A DNA stretch of 64,000 nucleotides. It comes from Hydra vulgaris (Eukaryota > Cnidaria > Hydrozoa > Anthoathecata > Hydridae). The notes under the pieces are model-generated. The model was not told the origin of the DNA. It did not search any database and worked only from the letters and a program-made list of their open reading frames with translations. A program made the position numbers and the translations under genes. The number at the start of each line of letters is the position of its first letter. Positions within the stretch are counted from its first letter, which is position 1. Of the stretch, positions 52,861-64,000 are shown piece after piece. The stretch is taken from NCBI RefSeq assembly GCF_038396675.1, contig NC_088922.1:16913501-16977500 (forward strand), in the 5' to 3' direction.

Positions 52861-54021
52861 TATGTGCCTTCTGCTAAATGCCTTATTTTAGCTTTGTCTA
52901 AATTCCCGACCTTTCGAATGGTTGGCCAGAGAGTGAACATTTTTGAGACGGTTTGATTCAGAGAATGGTTATAATAGTTAAAACTATCATGGACCGGAAT
53001 TAGAGAGGGTTTTAATCATGGGCAAAAACCTATTATTGATATTTTCAAGCTTTACAGGGAAGAAATACCTAAAACCGCGCAAATCGAATGTTGCGGCAAA
53101 CTAAATGTTAGTGCCTTAAAGTTTTACTTTTTTGCATTTCTTTTATACAAGATCGTGTCAAAGTTATCTTTAAGCCTTAAAGTTTTACTTTTTTGCATTT
53201 CTTTTATTCAAGATCGTGTCAAAGTTATCTTTAAATATAAGTAAATTTATTTGCTTACTTTATATAAATTACTTTTAATTGACTTTACAATTTATATAAA
53301 ATGTAAGCTTATCTAATTTAAATTTTATTTTATGTAATTTATTTTTAATAAAGATTTGTTATTACTTTTAAAATAAAAAATTCCTACTTAAAAAATGTTA
53401 TTTTATATGTATTTTAGTTACTTTTATAGGTAAATATAAATTACAGTTTGAGGAACTTTTATATTATGTAATGTATTTTTCAAAAGTAATTAACTTATAA
53501 ATGTAAAAGTAAAATAGCTTTTTCAAGTGACTTACTTTTACATGTTAAAATAAATTACTTTTTGGTGTAATCTTCTTTGGTGTAATCATAACTTTTTCTT
53601 TAAAGTTACTTTAAAAAGTAAAAGTCGTTTCAAAAAAATAAATTACTTATACGGAAATGTAAATTTACATAAAACGTTTCAAATTGCTTATGCAATTTAC
53701 TTTTTGATAAAAATTAACTTACTCGAGAAAGTTTAAAAAAGCGTTAGTAAAATTGCCATCCCTATTCTATTAATTTACGATGAGCATTTGTAAATTTTTA
53801 TTGATATGGTTGAAAAAAAAAAGAAAAAAAAAGGATAAAACACTAACAAACGAGTTTAATTTAAATAATTAAACCAGTCGTAACAGTTGATTTATATAAG
53901 AGATAGGTGGATAGAAAATTTACTTATTAAACACAATTATTCCTTCATAAGTTCCATAAACGGAACACTTTTCACAAAAGTCGTAACCATTATGAGATTT
54001 TAAAAACGATCTAACGAGTAT
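52861..54021. other. No gene; repeats between composite and long-TIR elements
   Basis: A 61-bp tandem duplication lies at 53113-53234. From about 53235 to 53760 the motif TTACTTTT/AAAAGTAA recurs in both orientations with TTTACAT, as in subterminal regions of small DNA elements. The stretch ends TAAAATTGCCATCCCTA. No coding sequence. Confidence 0.45.
53113..53234 (+). repeat. 61-bp tandem duplication
   Basis: Two copies of GCCTTAAAGTTTTACTTTTT and onward, one base different. Confidence 0.9.
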
Positions 54022-57000
54022 AGAGTGTCCCACTTTTAACCTGATCAAAAAAAATTTAAATGCACCCTATCTCAATCATCCTTATTTGGTCCCAGGACAC
54101 ACCAAAAAAATTTTTAGGTCTCCAAGTCAAGGGGTTCCAGTACAAGGTATTTTCATATGCGAGGTTCCATGAAATTATTTGCCCCTCTCCCTTTCAGTAC
54201 TCCTAATTTATAAATTGAATGGTAGAAAATTGTCCATTTTACATTTATTTTTGTTCTGGAAAAAAAAAAATCTTTCATTTAAGAGTTAATACTTGTACAA
54301 ACTCGTCATTTACAACAATTGAAGACAAATAAAAACAAAAATCACATTAAAATTACATAAAATCACTTTTTTTTAAGTATTTTCCAATCTCTTTTCGGTT
54401 TTTTTGCACAACTTGCATGGTATCATGTAGAAGACTTTCTTCATGAGTTTCAGCCACAAAATTTTGCACAAGTTTTATATGGCGCTAAGCCCTGTCATTT
54501 ACTCCTGCTAGATTCTCCATCTGATGTTGAAAATGTCTGTAAGAATCATTTTCAAAGTTATCCTTTATCCATGTATGAGGTTGTTCCCGTTCAAAATCAT
54601 CAGGTTGCGGACAATTGATACCTAGCAGCTTCTGAGCTAGTCCAGCTCTTTTCTTCATTTCTAAATGTCTATTTGCTATTGAAAGAATAACTATCTGTGG
54701 GGTCAGGTACCAACTATGACGGACCAGGCTTGCATAGAGCAGCTTTTCCAGAGGACCATACTTGGATTTATATAGCTTATTGCTCATCATATCATAAACT
54801 AGCTTAAAAGCATCTAATTTATGTGATGAAGCCTGGGCCGCCAGAGGAGATTTTAAAAAGTATGCTCCATAAAATGTGACAATAAAGTCAGTTGACAGTT
54901 TGAGCATATCTTTCTCACTATTATTCAACTTTAAATTAATCTTTGAAGTTAGCTGGATTGTAAGCAAGTATAGACAATCAGCCATGAACCTTGCTTGATG
55001 GTGGGCACCTGGTTGTTTGAACTGGAAACCAGGTACATGGCCACCTAGGTAAATGAATATTAGCTCACAAAGAACTTTATAATCTCCCCTTTAGCAACTG
55101 ATCAACATTATTTTTCCTTTCTTTTATTTCTGGCTAGATTTTTTGAAAATCTTTATACATTGCACGTGATGGAGATTTTGTTGAACCTTGAATATAATCC
55201 ATTGCATGGGAAATATGCATTTAGATATATGGTGCCTTTAAAGATCAATTTTCAAAAGATACAAAATGTAATAATTTTGCAACAGTTTAGTGCAACAAAC
55301 TCTTAAAATATGTTATCAAAATATTTATTTACCTACCGAGAAGCCAAAGCACAGGTCTTTTAAGCACATGATCCACGAAGAACTTAATTGCCCCCTTGTT
55401 TTTTCCAGTATTAGAGGCCGTTTTATCTGCACTACAACCAATAGCTATAGCATGATGCTGCCCTGCAGATGACTTAATTTTTAGAAGTCCTAGCAAGAAA
55501 TTTAAGGATTCATTGACCTGGGAGCACTATTGAGAGCAAGCTTTTCTACAGTTTCAGACATTTTTTTGGTCAGTTCTATAGTGTTTGACCAGTTTTGTAT
55601 CAAAATGAATGAAGACCTTTAAATCCCGAACTTTTTCCAGATTTTCTTCTCTCACTATTCTAGCTTCATTTTCAATCACAATCTTTTTGTTTCTATGTAG
55701 ACTACTCTTTGATACAGGAATTGTGTTTAGATCAATACCACCAAGCTTGAAAAGTGAGGGCAGAAGTGAAGTTTCAACTCAAATATTGACCTTGTACCTT
55801 GTCAAAAAAGGAACCCACTTGTCAAAAACATAATTCATTGAAAGCTCCATGTAAACTCTATCTTCACTGATCTTCATTTTTTTTTGGCAAGGCTCAAATT
55901 CACTGTCAGTATCAGTGGCACTCGTACCACTTGAAAATAATTCAATCTCAAAATCTTTCATCCTTTTAATGACCTCTATAGCTTTTTTTATCGACAATTC
56001 TTGTTTTTCTTTTTTATGTTGTTCTTCTCAAGGCATACTTTCTATCATATCTAACACTCGTTTTTCCCTGTCTATCATTTTTTCTTGATAAGATTTATCT
56101 TTCCCAGTGTCAAACTTAATCATTTCACTTTTGAATGCTCTCTTAAGGAACTCAATACTTCTGTCTTTGCTTGCTTGTCTCTATTTTCGTCATCTCTTAT
56201 AAGTTTTAAAATGTCTGTTTACAAACAGGAAAAAACACAGTTTGCTTCTTTTGTAAAACTCTCTGTTTTTGTTTTATGTTGCTCTTCTTTCATCTTGTTT
56301 ATTTCCATAAGGTTTCTAAGACTACACAGTTTCTTGTAACTTTCATAAGATTTCTCAGGTTTCTTCTTCACTAATTGCTCTGTAACCCGAAATCTTGAAT
56401 CAAGCCCACCTTTGTCCCAAATACTTAAGAGTTCTCTCAGAATGCATACTCCAGTAAATTCTCCCCTGTTAATTTTTGTACACTCCCGTCCAATGCAAAG
56501 CATAGATCTTGATATTGTCTTTTGTGCTCAGGATAGTTTTGCGTTTTAGTTATTCTTACTTGACCTGAGCCAATATATTCGACGACAAACTTCTCCCAGT
56601 TTAGGTAGTCTAAACATATATAAAAGTCTTTACATATTTGTTTCAAAAGTTTTTCACCTAAAAAAAGCTTTTGCAATTTATTATTTTAATTAAATCTTAA
56701 AATAGTGTTTGGTGCAAACATATATAATGGATGCTGAAGTATATAGATTGTTCTTTTGCACCTACTAGTTCTCTGTGGAGCTAAACTTATGTCGAAGAAT
56801 ATACCTGAGGTTCCTGGTTGACAATCCCTGTTAGCCCTAGGAGATGTATATCTTATTGGAGGAAGACTTCTGCAACGTGTAGTTACCAAGGAGCTCTCCT
56901 CATTTTTTTCTCTGACAGTAGTCTGACCATTTCTAGTCCTTGGAGATTTACGAGGAAATCCATCATCATCATCGGCCATTATAAATTTTAAGAAATTTAT

Positions 57001-57634
57001 TATTATCTGAAAAGTATAAAATGAAAGGGTCTTAAAATATTTTACATAAAAGCAATTATTTGAATAGAGCATTAATCCCGTTAAAATAATAACAAAATAT
57101 TGCAAAAACAACATATTTGAATCTGACTTTATTCATCCAAGACATAATTTTCAACTTTTGTATAAAAAATCTCATTTTACGTCTAAAATAAGACATCTTA
57201 ATTTGTGGCTGAAAGTCATGAAGAAAGTCTTCTACAGGATACCATGCAAGTTGTGCAGAAAAACCGAAAAGAGGTTGGAAAATACATAAAAAAAAGTGAT
57301 TTTATGTAATTTAAATGTGATTTTTGGTTTTATTTGTCTTTAATTGTTGTAAATGACAAGTTTGTACAAGTATTAACTCTTAAATGAAAGGTTTTTTTTT
57401 CCAGAACAAAAATAAATGTAAAATGGACAATTTTCTACCATTCAATTTATAAATTAGGGGCACCGAAAGGGAGCGGCAAATAATTCTATGGAACCTCGCA
57501 TTTGAAAATACATTGTACTGGAACCCTTAGACTTGGAAACCTAAATTTTTTTGGTGTGTCCTGGGACCAAATAAGGATGATTAAGATAGGGTGCATTTGA
57601 ATTTTTTTTGGTCAGGTTAAAAGTGGGACACCCT
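54022..57634. mobile_element. DNA transposon with ~440-bp terminal inverted repeats, unclassified
   Basis: Left repeat 54022-54461 and right repeat 57202-57634 are reverse complements at roughly 90 percent, starting AGRGTGTCCCACTTTTAACC. Between them is one minus-strand gene in several pieces. The gene's last 38 codons lie inside the left repeat, and the mirrored right repeat carries the same codons with mostly conservative changes. No clear target duplication. Superfamily not assigned. Confidence 0.85.
54352..56979 (-). pseudogene. Transposase-like gene of the long-TIR element, unclassified
   Basis: Starts MADDDDGFPRKSPRTRNGQT (56979), with a basic/proline-rich leader. Then come KQICKDFYICLDYLNWEKFV and GSGQVRITKTQNYP (56440-56650), a coiled-coil-like KSYESYKKLCSLRNLMEIN region, and KAIEVIKRMKDFEIEL (55950). 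The core block, read through a frame not opened by an ATG, is AIAIGCSADKTASNTGKNKG with FFVDHVLKRPVLWLL (55330-55470); its 'D-x-T-A-S-N-T-G' text recurs in large, poorly described transposase-like families of cnidarians and aphids. It continues PGAHHQARFMADCLYLLT (54985-55030), ends its long frame at a TAG (54485), and the lost tail RHIKLVQNFVAETHEESLL reaches TAA at 54352. Breaks may be introns (a GTAGGT donor follows the core) or frame changes. Confidence 0.65.
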
Positions 57635-57982
57635 AAGCTGGAACATTGCACAAAAGAAGGCTTGACAGTTGCATTTATATTTTTTATTGTATAGAAAACC
57701 ATTTTGTATTATTGTCTTTACTCAAAAAAAAAAATAGGTATTTAGCTACTGAATCAAGCTTGGTTTCACTACAATAAATGCCAACAATAAAAATATTAAA
57801 ATAATGAAAGCAAGCTAATATTAGCCACAATTGCTTACTAGAGAATTTAAATAAAGGTAAATCATCAATAACAAAATTCAAAAAAAAAATATTCTTAATA
57901 CTTGCATGTATTTAAAAATAAGAGTAATTACCACTACACTTTTCAGGAACAGTTAATAACTGTTTATCTCGAAGATGCAGGG

Positions 57983-58034
57983 AAAATTTTAAAAACACCT
58001 ATAGGTATAACTATAGGTGTTTTTTAAAATTTTA
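57983..58034. repeat. Inverted repeat, ~22-bp arms
   Basis: AAAATTTTAAAAACACCTAT pairs with ATAGGTGTTTTTTAAAATTT around a short loop; one base bulged. Confidence 0.8.
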
Positions 58035-58188
58035 GGACCGATCCAATTATTTTGAATAGCACAATCTAAAAGTTGTCAATTAAAGGTATTGAATCGATAA
58101 ACTCTCTGTATCATTATTAGATTTTCCTTTTGAAAAATATGATTCTGCATGAGATTCTGCGATGTCTAAATTTTTCAAATAGTCAGAA

Positions 58189-58248
58189 CATGGTTCTTGA
58201 TATAGTATAATAAGTATTATACTTGATATACTATATCAAGAACCAAGT
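58189..58248. repeat. Inverted repeat, 17-bp arms
   Basis: GGTTCTTGATATAGTAT and its exact complement, with an inner AAGTATTATACTT hairpin. Confidence 0.8.
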
Positions 58249-58279
58249 ATATAATTAGTACAAATATATATAGTATATC

Positions 58280-58500
58280 CCCAGTGAAAAATAAAACCGC
58301 GTCCCACATGGGTTACGCGTGGGTTCCGTGTGGGATTGATGGGATTTACGTGGGACGGTTTTTCCTATGTGGTATCCGTATGGAAATTTGTCACCTTAAA
58401 CCCATGTGGGTAATCCCACATGGGTTACATGTGGGAACCATATGGTATTTACACACATGGGAAATCCCACGTGGGTTTCCTGTGGGATTTGCATGGGAAT
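58280..58500. repeat. Left subterminal motif array, copy 2
   Basis: Same CCCAYRTGGG-type motifs and order as 41547-41757, with an extra GGGTTACGCGT-containing unit. Confidence 0.75.
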
Positions 58501-59570
58501 TAATTAGAAAGCTGGAAACTGAAAAAAAAAAATTTTTTTTAAAACTAAAAAAAAATTTTTTTAATCGACATTGCATTCGTTACGTTTATATTGTGTGAAA
58601 ATATTTTATATTAATATAGAGAATGGCAAGCAAGTATGTAAGTACCACGAATAATGTTTATCTTTCTTTATAGAAATAAGATTAAGATTTGTACAAATAG
58701 ACTTATTATTAGGATAATATAATAGTTATTTGAATATAGATCTTGAGTAAATTATTTGCAAACAACTGATGCAAGTTGAAATGTTGTCAAAAACCAATCT
58801 TGCATGCATGGGACACTGCAGTGTCCCACAAAGAAATGCAGGTTTGAAAGTCGAAGAATTTCCAATTTTCTTTATTAAAAAAAGAAAAAAATAGGTTGGA
58901 GATGGGTTTCTGTAACTTTTTTTATGCTCCAAAACTTTTAACTTTAGATATAATAAGGTCCTTAAGACTTAAGGGACTTACGAACTACATTGAGGAACAA
59001 AAACAGGGTATTTTTAATCTGGAGTACCACAGTGTTATTGAGAATAAAGCCTCAGGGTCCAGTTTTCAAAGTAATATGATCTAAAGTAATTTTTGAATAA
59101 ATAATACGCTTTAAAATGCATATAGTTATACATATAACTCCTGATAGTTAACTATATGTATAACTAGTTATACATATAATTTGTTATAAAAACTTATTTT
59201 TAAGGTTATGCTTGAACAAATTAGTACCAATTAATTCAAATTCAAGATTTAGTTAAAGTTTAAGTTAAAGTTCTTATTTATTCATTGTTTTTGTTAATTT
59301 TATATTTATTTGTTCAAATTTATCAGTTAGTACTATTTTTTACTACAGTAAGAATGTTTATCATTGTTGAACGTGATTTTATTAGTAACTTAATTTTATT
59401 TTCAACATATTTTGACAACACCCGTTACATTTTAAATGTTGACAGCTTTACTTTTCTATTGATGTTAAATTTATTACGTTTCAATAACTCAGATTGAATC
59501 TTAACTGAATTATTGTAAGCTTTGTAGGGGTTTGTTGTATATCAAATGGTGTTGTAAATAAAGAAAAATT

Positions 59571-59588
59571 ATATATATATATACATAT

Positions 59589-59660
<72 letters not shown>

Positions 59661-59661
59661 G

Positions 59662-59742
<81 letters not shown>
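59571..59742. repeat. (AT)n with ATGTAT/ACATAT variants
   Basis: Inner-end array of the left arm, longer than in copy 1. Confidence 0.95.
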
Positions 59743-59744
<2 letters not shown>

Positions 59745-60732
59745 CATTAAAACAATAAAATTGATGCAAAATTTCACTTTAAAACGAATACCATTAACAT
59801 TGTGATGATAATAGCATAAGGAAACTAGTATTTATGTATTATTATTATACTATAAATAAATAGTTTTTTAATTCATTTTATAAAATAGAGATGATAACTG
59901 ATAATTAATGGAAATAAATACAAAGTATAAAAATCATATAAACTTCATTTATTGTTTCTAAATACTATGTTAATGTTAGTCTACAAAGTTAAAAACAATT
60001 TAGAGCATTGTTATTAGTTCTTTTATGATTCGCACTTCCACTTCTGTCTCTCAAATTTATAAAATAGGTGGTCAAAGCTTGCTCAATAGGTAGGTTCTCA
60101 GCATAACAATGCTTTTTTCTTACACTTTCTAAGGAGAAATATGGCAAATTGATTACTTATTTGACCTAAATCATAGGGTCATCTATGCATAATGATGTCA
60201 GATGATGACCCGGTTTATTGAACACCTTTACCCTTAATCAAACTCAGTCAATTTTTTTGCCATCTCCAATTAAAAATGATGTCAGTTTTTGTTATCATAT
60301 TATGATGGTATATCTAAATTGTTAATATAATATAAAAAATGCATATACCATCAATTTTTTTCTGGTTCAACTATACATTTATTCTCAACAGTACTAAAAG
60401 TAAAAAAAACAAACATAAATTGTTTATTCAGATAAGCAAGCTAATTTCTGAATTTAAATTGTTTTTCCTATGATCCTCTACAGTTTTAAGCAACAAAAGC
60501 AAGAAGTTTTTAGACCACATTGTTGGTGTAAATACCTCTAAAACCTGCTCATAGCTAGCATAAATTGTTTTACTTTTTTTTAAAATAAAATATTTTACTT
60601 TTTTTTTTAATTCAATTTTTTAATTGACATTATTTTGGTCTCAACATCCCCTCCCCATTGTCAATTATTGTTAATCTCACACTGCCCCTCTATCTACTGG
60701 CATCATTTATGGATGATCCCATAGCCTAAATG

Positions 60733-60876
<144 letters not shown>

Positions 60877-61831
60877 TTTACTTTATTTACAACACCATTT
60901 GAGATACAACAAACCCTTGCAAAGCTTACAATAATTCAGTTAAAATTCAATCTGAGTTATTAAAACGTAATAAATTTAACATCAATAGAAAAGTAAAGCT
61001 GTCATCATTTAAAATGTAAAGGGTGTTGTCAAAATATGTTGATAGTAAAATTAAGTTACTAATAAAATCATGTTCAACAATGATAAATATTCTTACTGTG
61101 GTAAGAATTAGTACTAGTTAACAAATTTGAAGAAATAAATTTAAAATAGTAAAAAAACAATGAACAAATAACTTGAACTTGAACTAAATCTTGAATTTGA
61201 ATTAATTGGTTCTAATTTGTTCAAGCATAACCTTAAAAAATAAGTTTATATAATAAATTTTATGTATAACTAGTTATACATATAGTTAACTATCAGGAGT
61301 TATATGTATAACTGCATGCATTTTAAAGCATTTTATTTAATTTATATATTACTTTAGATCATATTACTTTGAATACTGGACCCAGAGACTTTATTCCCAA
61401 TTACACTGTGGTACTCCAGATTAAAAGTTTCTGTAAATATCCTGTTTTTGTTTCTCAATGTACTTCGTTAGTCCCTTAAGTTTTATGAACCTTATTATAT
61501 ATAAAGTTAAAAGTTTTGAAGTCTAAAAAAAGTTACAGAAACCTCCCTATCTCCCCCCTATTTTAATTTTTTTTTTAATAAAGAAAATTTGACTTTCAAA
61601 CCTGCATTTCTTTGTGGGACACTGCAGTGTCCCATGCATGCAGGCTTGGTTTTTGACAACATTAGAACTTGCATCAGTCAATTGTTTGCAGATAATATAC
61701 TCAAGAACTATATTCAAATATCATATGAACATGTTAGAGAATGTTCATATGATATTTGAACATCACAAATTTAATAATATTGTTGTGATAAGTTATATAA
61801 ATAATTCCATAATAGATTATGATATGAAAAT

Positions 61832-61922
61832 AAGATAGGATATGAAGGCAATGATCAAAGAATTTACTTATAGAAATTTAGATGTTTGTTTATTAGTTTC
61901 AGAATATTATATTATGTGTGAC
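61832..61922 (+). pseudogene. Exon of the unidentified gene before the P insertion, copy 2
   Basis: Counterpart of 48156-48245. A few bases differ (a 5-base loss near 61861 changes the frame), but the end, RNLDVCLLVSEYYIMCD, is preserved up to TGTGTGAC (61915-61922). Confidence 0.4.
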
Positions 61923-63475
61923 CGCGGCCTTCTATAATAACAAGCCTTGACATAGCGCAACAAAGTTGTTAAGCTGAAGGCCAATTCCTAATACTGTGTT
62001 TACATTTTCATCTATTAACATTAGACGAAAGTTTGTGTTCGCGCTTTTTTAATAAATCTTTAAAATGTGATTGGTTTATAAATTAGATAGCCCAACATCA
62101 AGACGATAACGTTGAAAGGTTCAAGGCGTTAACATTGTAAGGTAATAATATTGTCAAGTTTTTTTAATAATTAAAATGCCTTAAAAATGCCTTTAAAATG
62201 CTGTGTATCTCTTTGCAAGTCGAACTATCTCAACTACAACAAAAATATCAATTTATACAACTACAATATCAATTACAACTACAACAAAAATATCAATACT
62301 CAACTACGACAAAAATATCAATTTATAAATTCCCGAAGAATCTAGAGGAAAGAAAAAGATGTAGTGAAGCTATCCCAAGAACTGGTTTTATTGTTACAGA
62401 CTATACAGCATTATGTCAACTGCATTGGCCAAATGAAGCACCTTTTGGAAGCAAATATGGGAAGCAACGACCTTTAAATCCACCATCTGTTTTTAAAATA
62501 TTCCGCCTAGTTGTTTAGCCACACCAGCAAGTAAAGTTAGAAAAAATGTAACTTCAAGCGGTTTTCGAAACATTTTACCAGATGAGTTGAATGATTTTTT
62601 AAAAGAGGATGAACTTATATTTGACGATATTCAATCTTTGTTAAGTGATAATAACGATGTTATTGTTTTCCGGCTTAATAAAAAAAGTTTGCACATACAG
62701 TCAAAAATGTACAAACTTGGTGTTCTATTATTTATTTTAGTAATTTTCAATGATTATTCATTTGTAGCTAACCATAATGGCACAATTTGTAATTTTTCAT
62801 ATTTAGTTGTAAACAAATTAAAGTTAATAAAAACAAAATCAGCTTTATTTGAAGCAGTTAGATTTTTGAAAAATAAAGAAAGTTCGCTTCAGTCAAATAT
62901 TCTATTCGAACACCTTAATGCTATAAGAAAAGTTAATGTTGGTGAAGTTTTATATACTTCAGATATTATATGTAGAGCATATGAGTATTTTGCTATGCGA
63001 CGAAGTTTATATGATTGTTTGTGTATTGACTACAAGTTGCCAAGTATAAGGACTTTAACCCTGTTGAGATATATTGATAAAACTTTTTTTTTGCTTGAAT
63101 CAACTTTTGTTGGTGTTTTTTATTGTTGGTGATTTTTATTGTTACCATTTTTAGCAAAAAAAATTAAAAAATACAGTTATCTTTCTAATATATAGATATA
63201 TACTTTGTTATGGTTCTGCTTGTTATTGATACTATTTAATATTACATAAATATTCTTAATGAAATATGAAATACGAAAAGCATGATTATCTTTTAACAAT
63301 TTTTTGGTTTTCTTTTTATATTTCCGTCTTTACTAGAGATTATTATTAGAAAACATAGACTGCCATTACACCCTACCTAATATAAAAATATATCAATATA
63401 AGTAAAAGTGGAAGTTTAATCGGCCTTCAGTTTTTATGGCATTTTGCGCGATGTCAAGGCCTGTTATTATAGAAG
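61923..63475. mobile_element. P element family B, internally deleted copy
   Basis: Left end (CGCGGCCTTCTATAATAACA) in the same host position as copy 1. Relative to copy 1, about 1.73 kb (49389-51115 there) is missing, with the junction at about 63056-63062 where both sides share TTTA. The right TIR stops at TTATTATAGAAG; its last bases, the right target copy and some 60 bp of exon are lost. The product keeps both TIRs' inner parts and a truncated gene. Confidence 0.9.
62177..63130 (+). pseudogene. Truncated P family B transposase (THAP part only)
   Basis: MPLKCCVSLCKSNYL start with the THAP cysteines, a shorter internal minisatellite than in copy 1, YKFPKNLEERKRC, LCQLHWPNEAPF and PLNPPSVF. 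A frame change follows, then LPDELNDFLKEDELIFDDIQ onward through VNVGEVLYTSDIICRAYEYF. At the deletion junction the frame switches into former 3' sequence and ends after about 20 novel residues (LRYIDKTFFLLESTFVGVFY). The catalytic domain is absent. A protein with only a THAP part could bind transposon ends without acting on them, as in repressor-type P derivatives, but the frame changes argue against function. Confidence 0.85.
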
Positions 63476-63492
63476 TCTACATCATTGAAAAA
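63476..63492 (+). pseudogene. Remnant of the post-insertion exon, copy 2
   Basis: Only the last residues (YIIEK) remain before the GTAGGT donor; compare 51529-51591. Confidence 0.4.
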
Positions 63493-63561
63493 GTAGGTTT
63501 TTACATTTCTGGTTTTGTTTTTTTGTTTAACTACTTATCCTTATTGATCACTTTTTTTCAG

Positions 63562-63630
63562 GATTCTCCTCAGGGGTTCAAGCTCATTACGCATAATATG
63601 TGTTCAATTACGCATAATACGTTAGTCATT
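63562..63630 (+). pseudogene. Next exon of the unidentified gene, copy 2
   Basis: Same acceptor, length and donor (GTAAGT) as 51661-51729. Reads DSPQGFKLITHNMC then SITHNTLVI; the differences from copy 1 are point substitutions that keep the frame open. Followed by tandem TTTGTGGAAATAAATTAGGA units (63655-63745). Confidence 0.5.
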
Positions 63631-63746
63631 GTAAGTAATAAATTAGGAAATAATTATTTGTGGAAATAAATTAGGAAATTATTTTTGGAAATTATTTGTG
63701 GAAATAAATTTTGGAAATTATTTGTGGAAATAAATTAGGAAATAAT

Positions 63747-64000
<254 letters not shown>

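Larger units (their letters stand above)
57635..58279. other. No gene; two palindromes
   Basis: AT-rich DNA between the long-TIR element and composite copy 2, with inverted repeats at 57983-58034 and 58189-58248 listed separately. Confidence 0.45.

Overview
The window looks like gene-poor, strongly AT-rich animal nuclear DNA. The combination of CR1/L2-like LINEs, THAP-domain P-superfamily transposons, ZMYM-type hAT, Tc1 and Helitron elements, very long (AT)n arrays and one TMEM151-like exon fits a cnidarian, most likely Hydra. The species is an inference; nothing in the window proves it. The only convincing host-gene sequence is the TMEM151-like exon (minus strand, 23728-24103). Almost everything else recognisable is mobile DNA in various stages of decay.

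Layout. 0-5 kb: AT-rich DNA with several perfect palindromes and a LINE reverse-transcriptase (RT) tail. 5-12 kb: a second LINE tail, an (AT)n array and a few unassigned exon-like frames. 12-14 kb: a compact self-complementary segment and a 16-bp minisatellite with higher-order structure. 14-19 kb: an orphan coding fragment and a Helitron N-terminal relic. 19-27 kb: two LINE relics, the TMEM151-like exon and a frameshifted hAT relic. 27.3-28.7 kb: a complete but broken Tc1-like element inserted in an (AT)n array. 29.7-33.2 kb: a complete hAT element with target duplication. 34.2-39.0 kb: two LINEs head to head. 39.4-40.6 kb: nested foldback elements. 41.5-52.9 kb and 58.3 kb to the window end: two copies of a large composite element. 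54.0-57.6 kb: a separate element with about 440-bp terminal inverted repeats (TIRs) and an unclassified transposase-like gene.

The composite element is the main result. It begins CCCAGTGAAAA, carries subterminal arrays of CCCAYRTGGG-like motifs, and contains a 3-kb foldback (two roughly 850-bp inverted arms, (AT)n at each inner end, a 1-kb spacer). A P-superfamily transposon (family B) sits just outside the foldback, inside what reads as exons of an unidentified gene, with an 8-bp duplication TGTGTGAC. Both copies share this arrangement, so the composite was duplicated after it formed. Afterwards copy 1 (41547-52860) received a second P element (family A, 42048-45248) in its left foldback arm. 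It has perfect 62-bp TIRs and a long uninterrupted transposase frame. In copy 2 the family B element suffered an internal deletion of about 1.7 kb, the same kind of product as the non-autonomous P derivatives of Drosophila.

What works: nothing here is certainly active. The family A P transposase has all catalytic positions, but its THAP start is doubtful. All other transposase and RT genes carry stops, frameshifts or large deletions. No rRNA, tRNA or CRISPR features were found.
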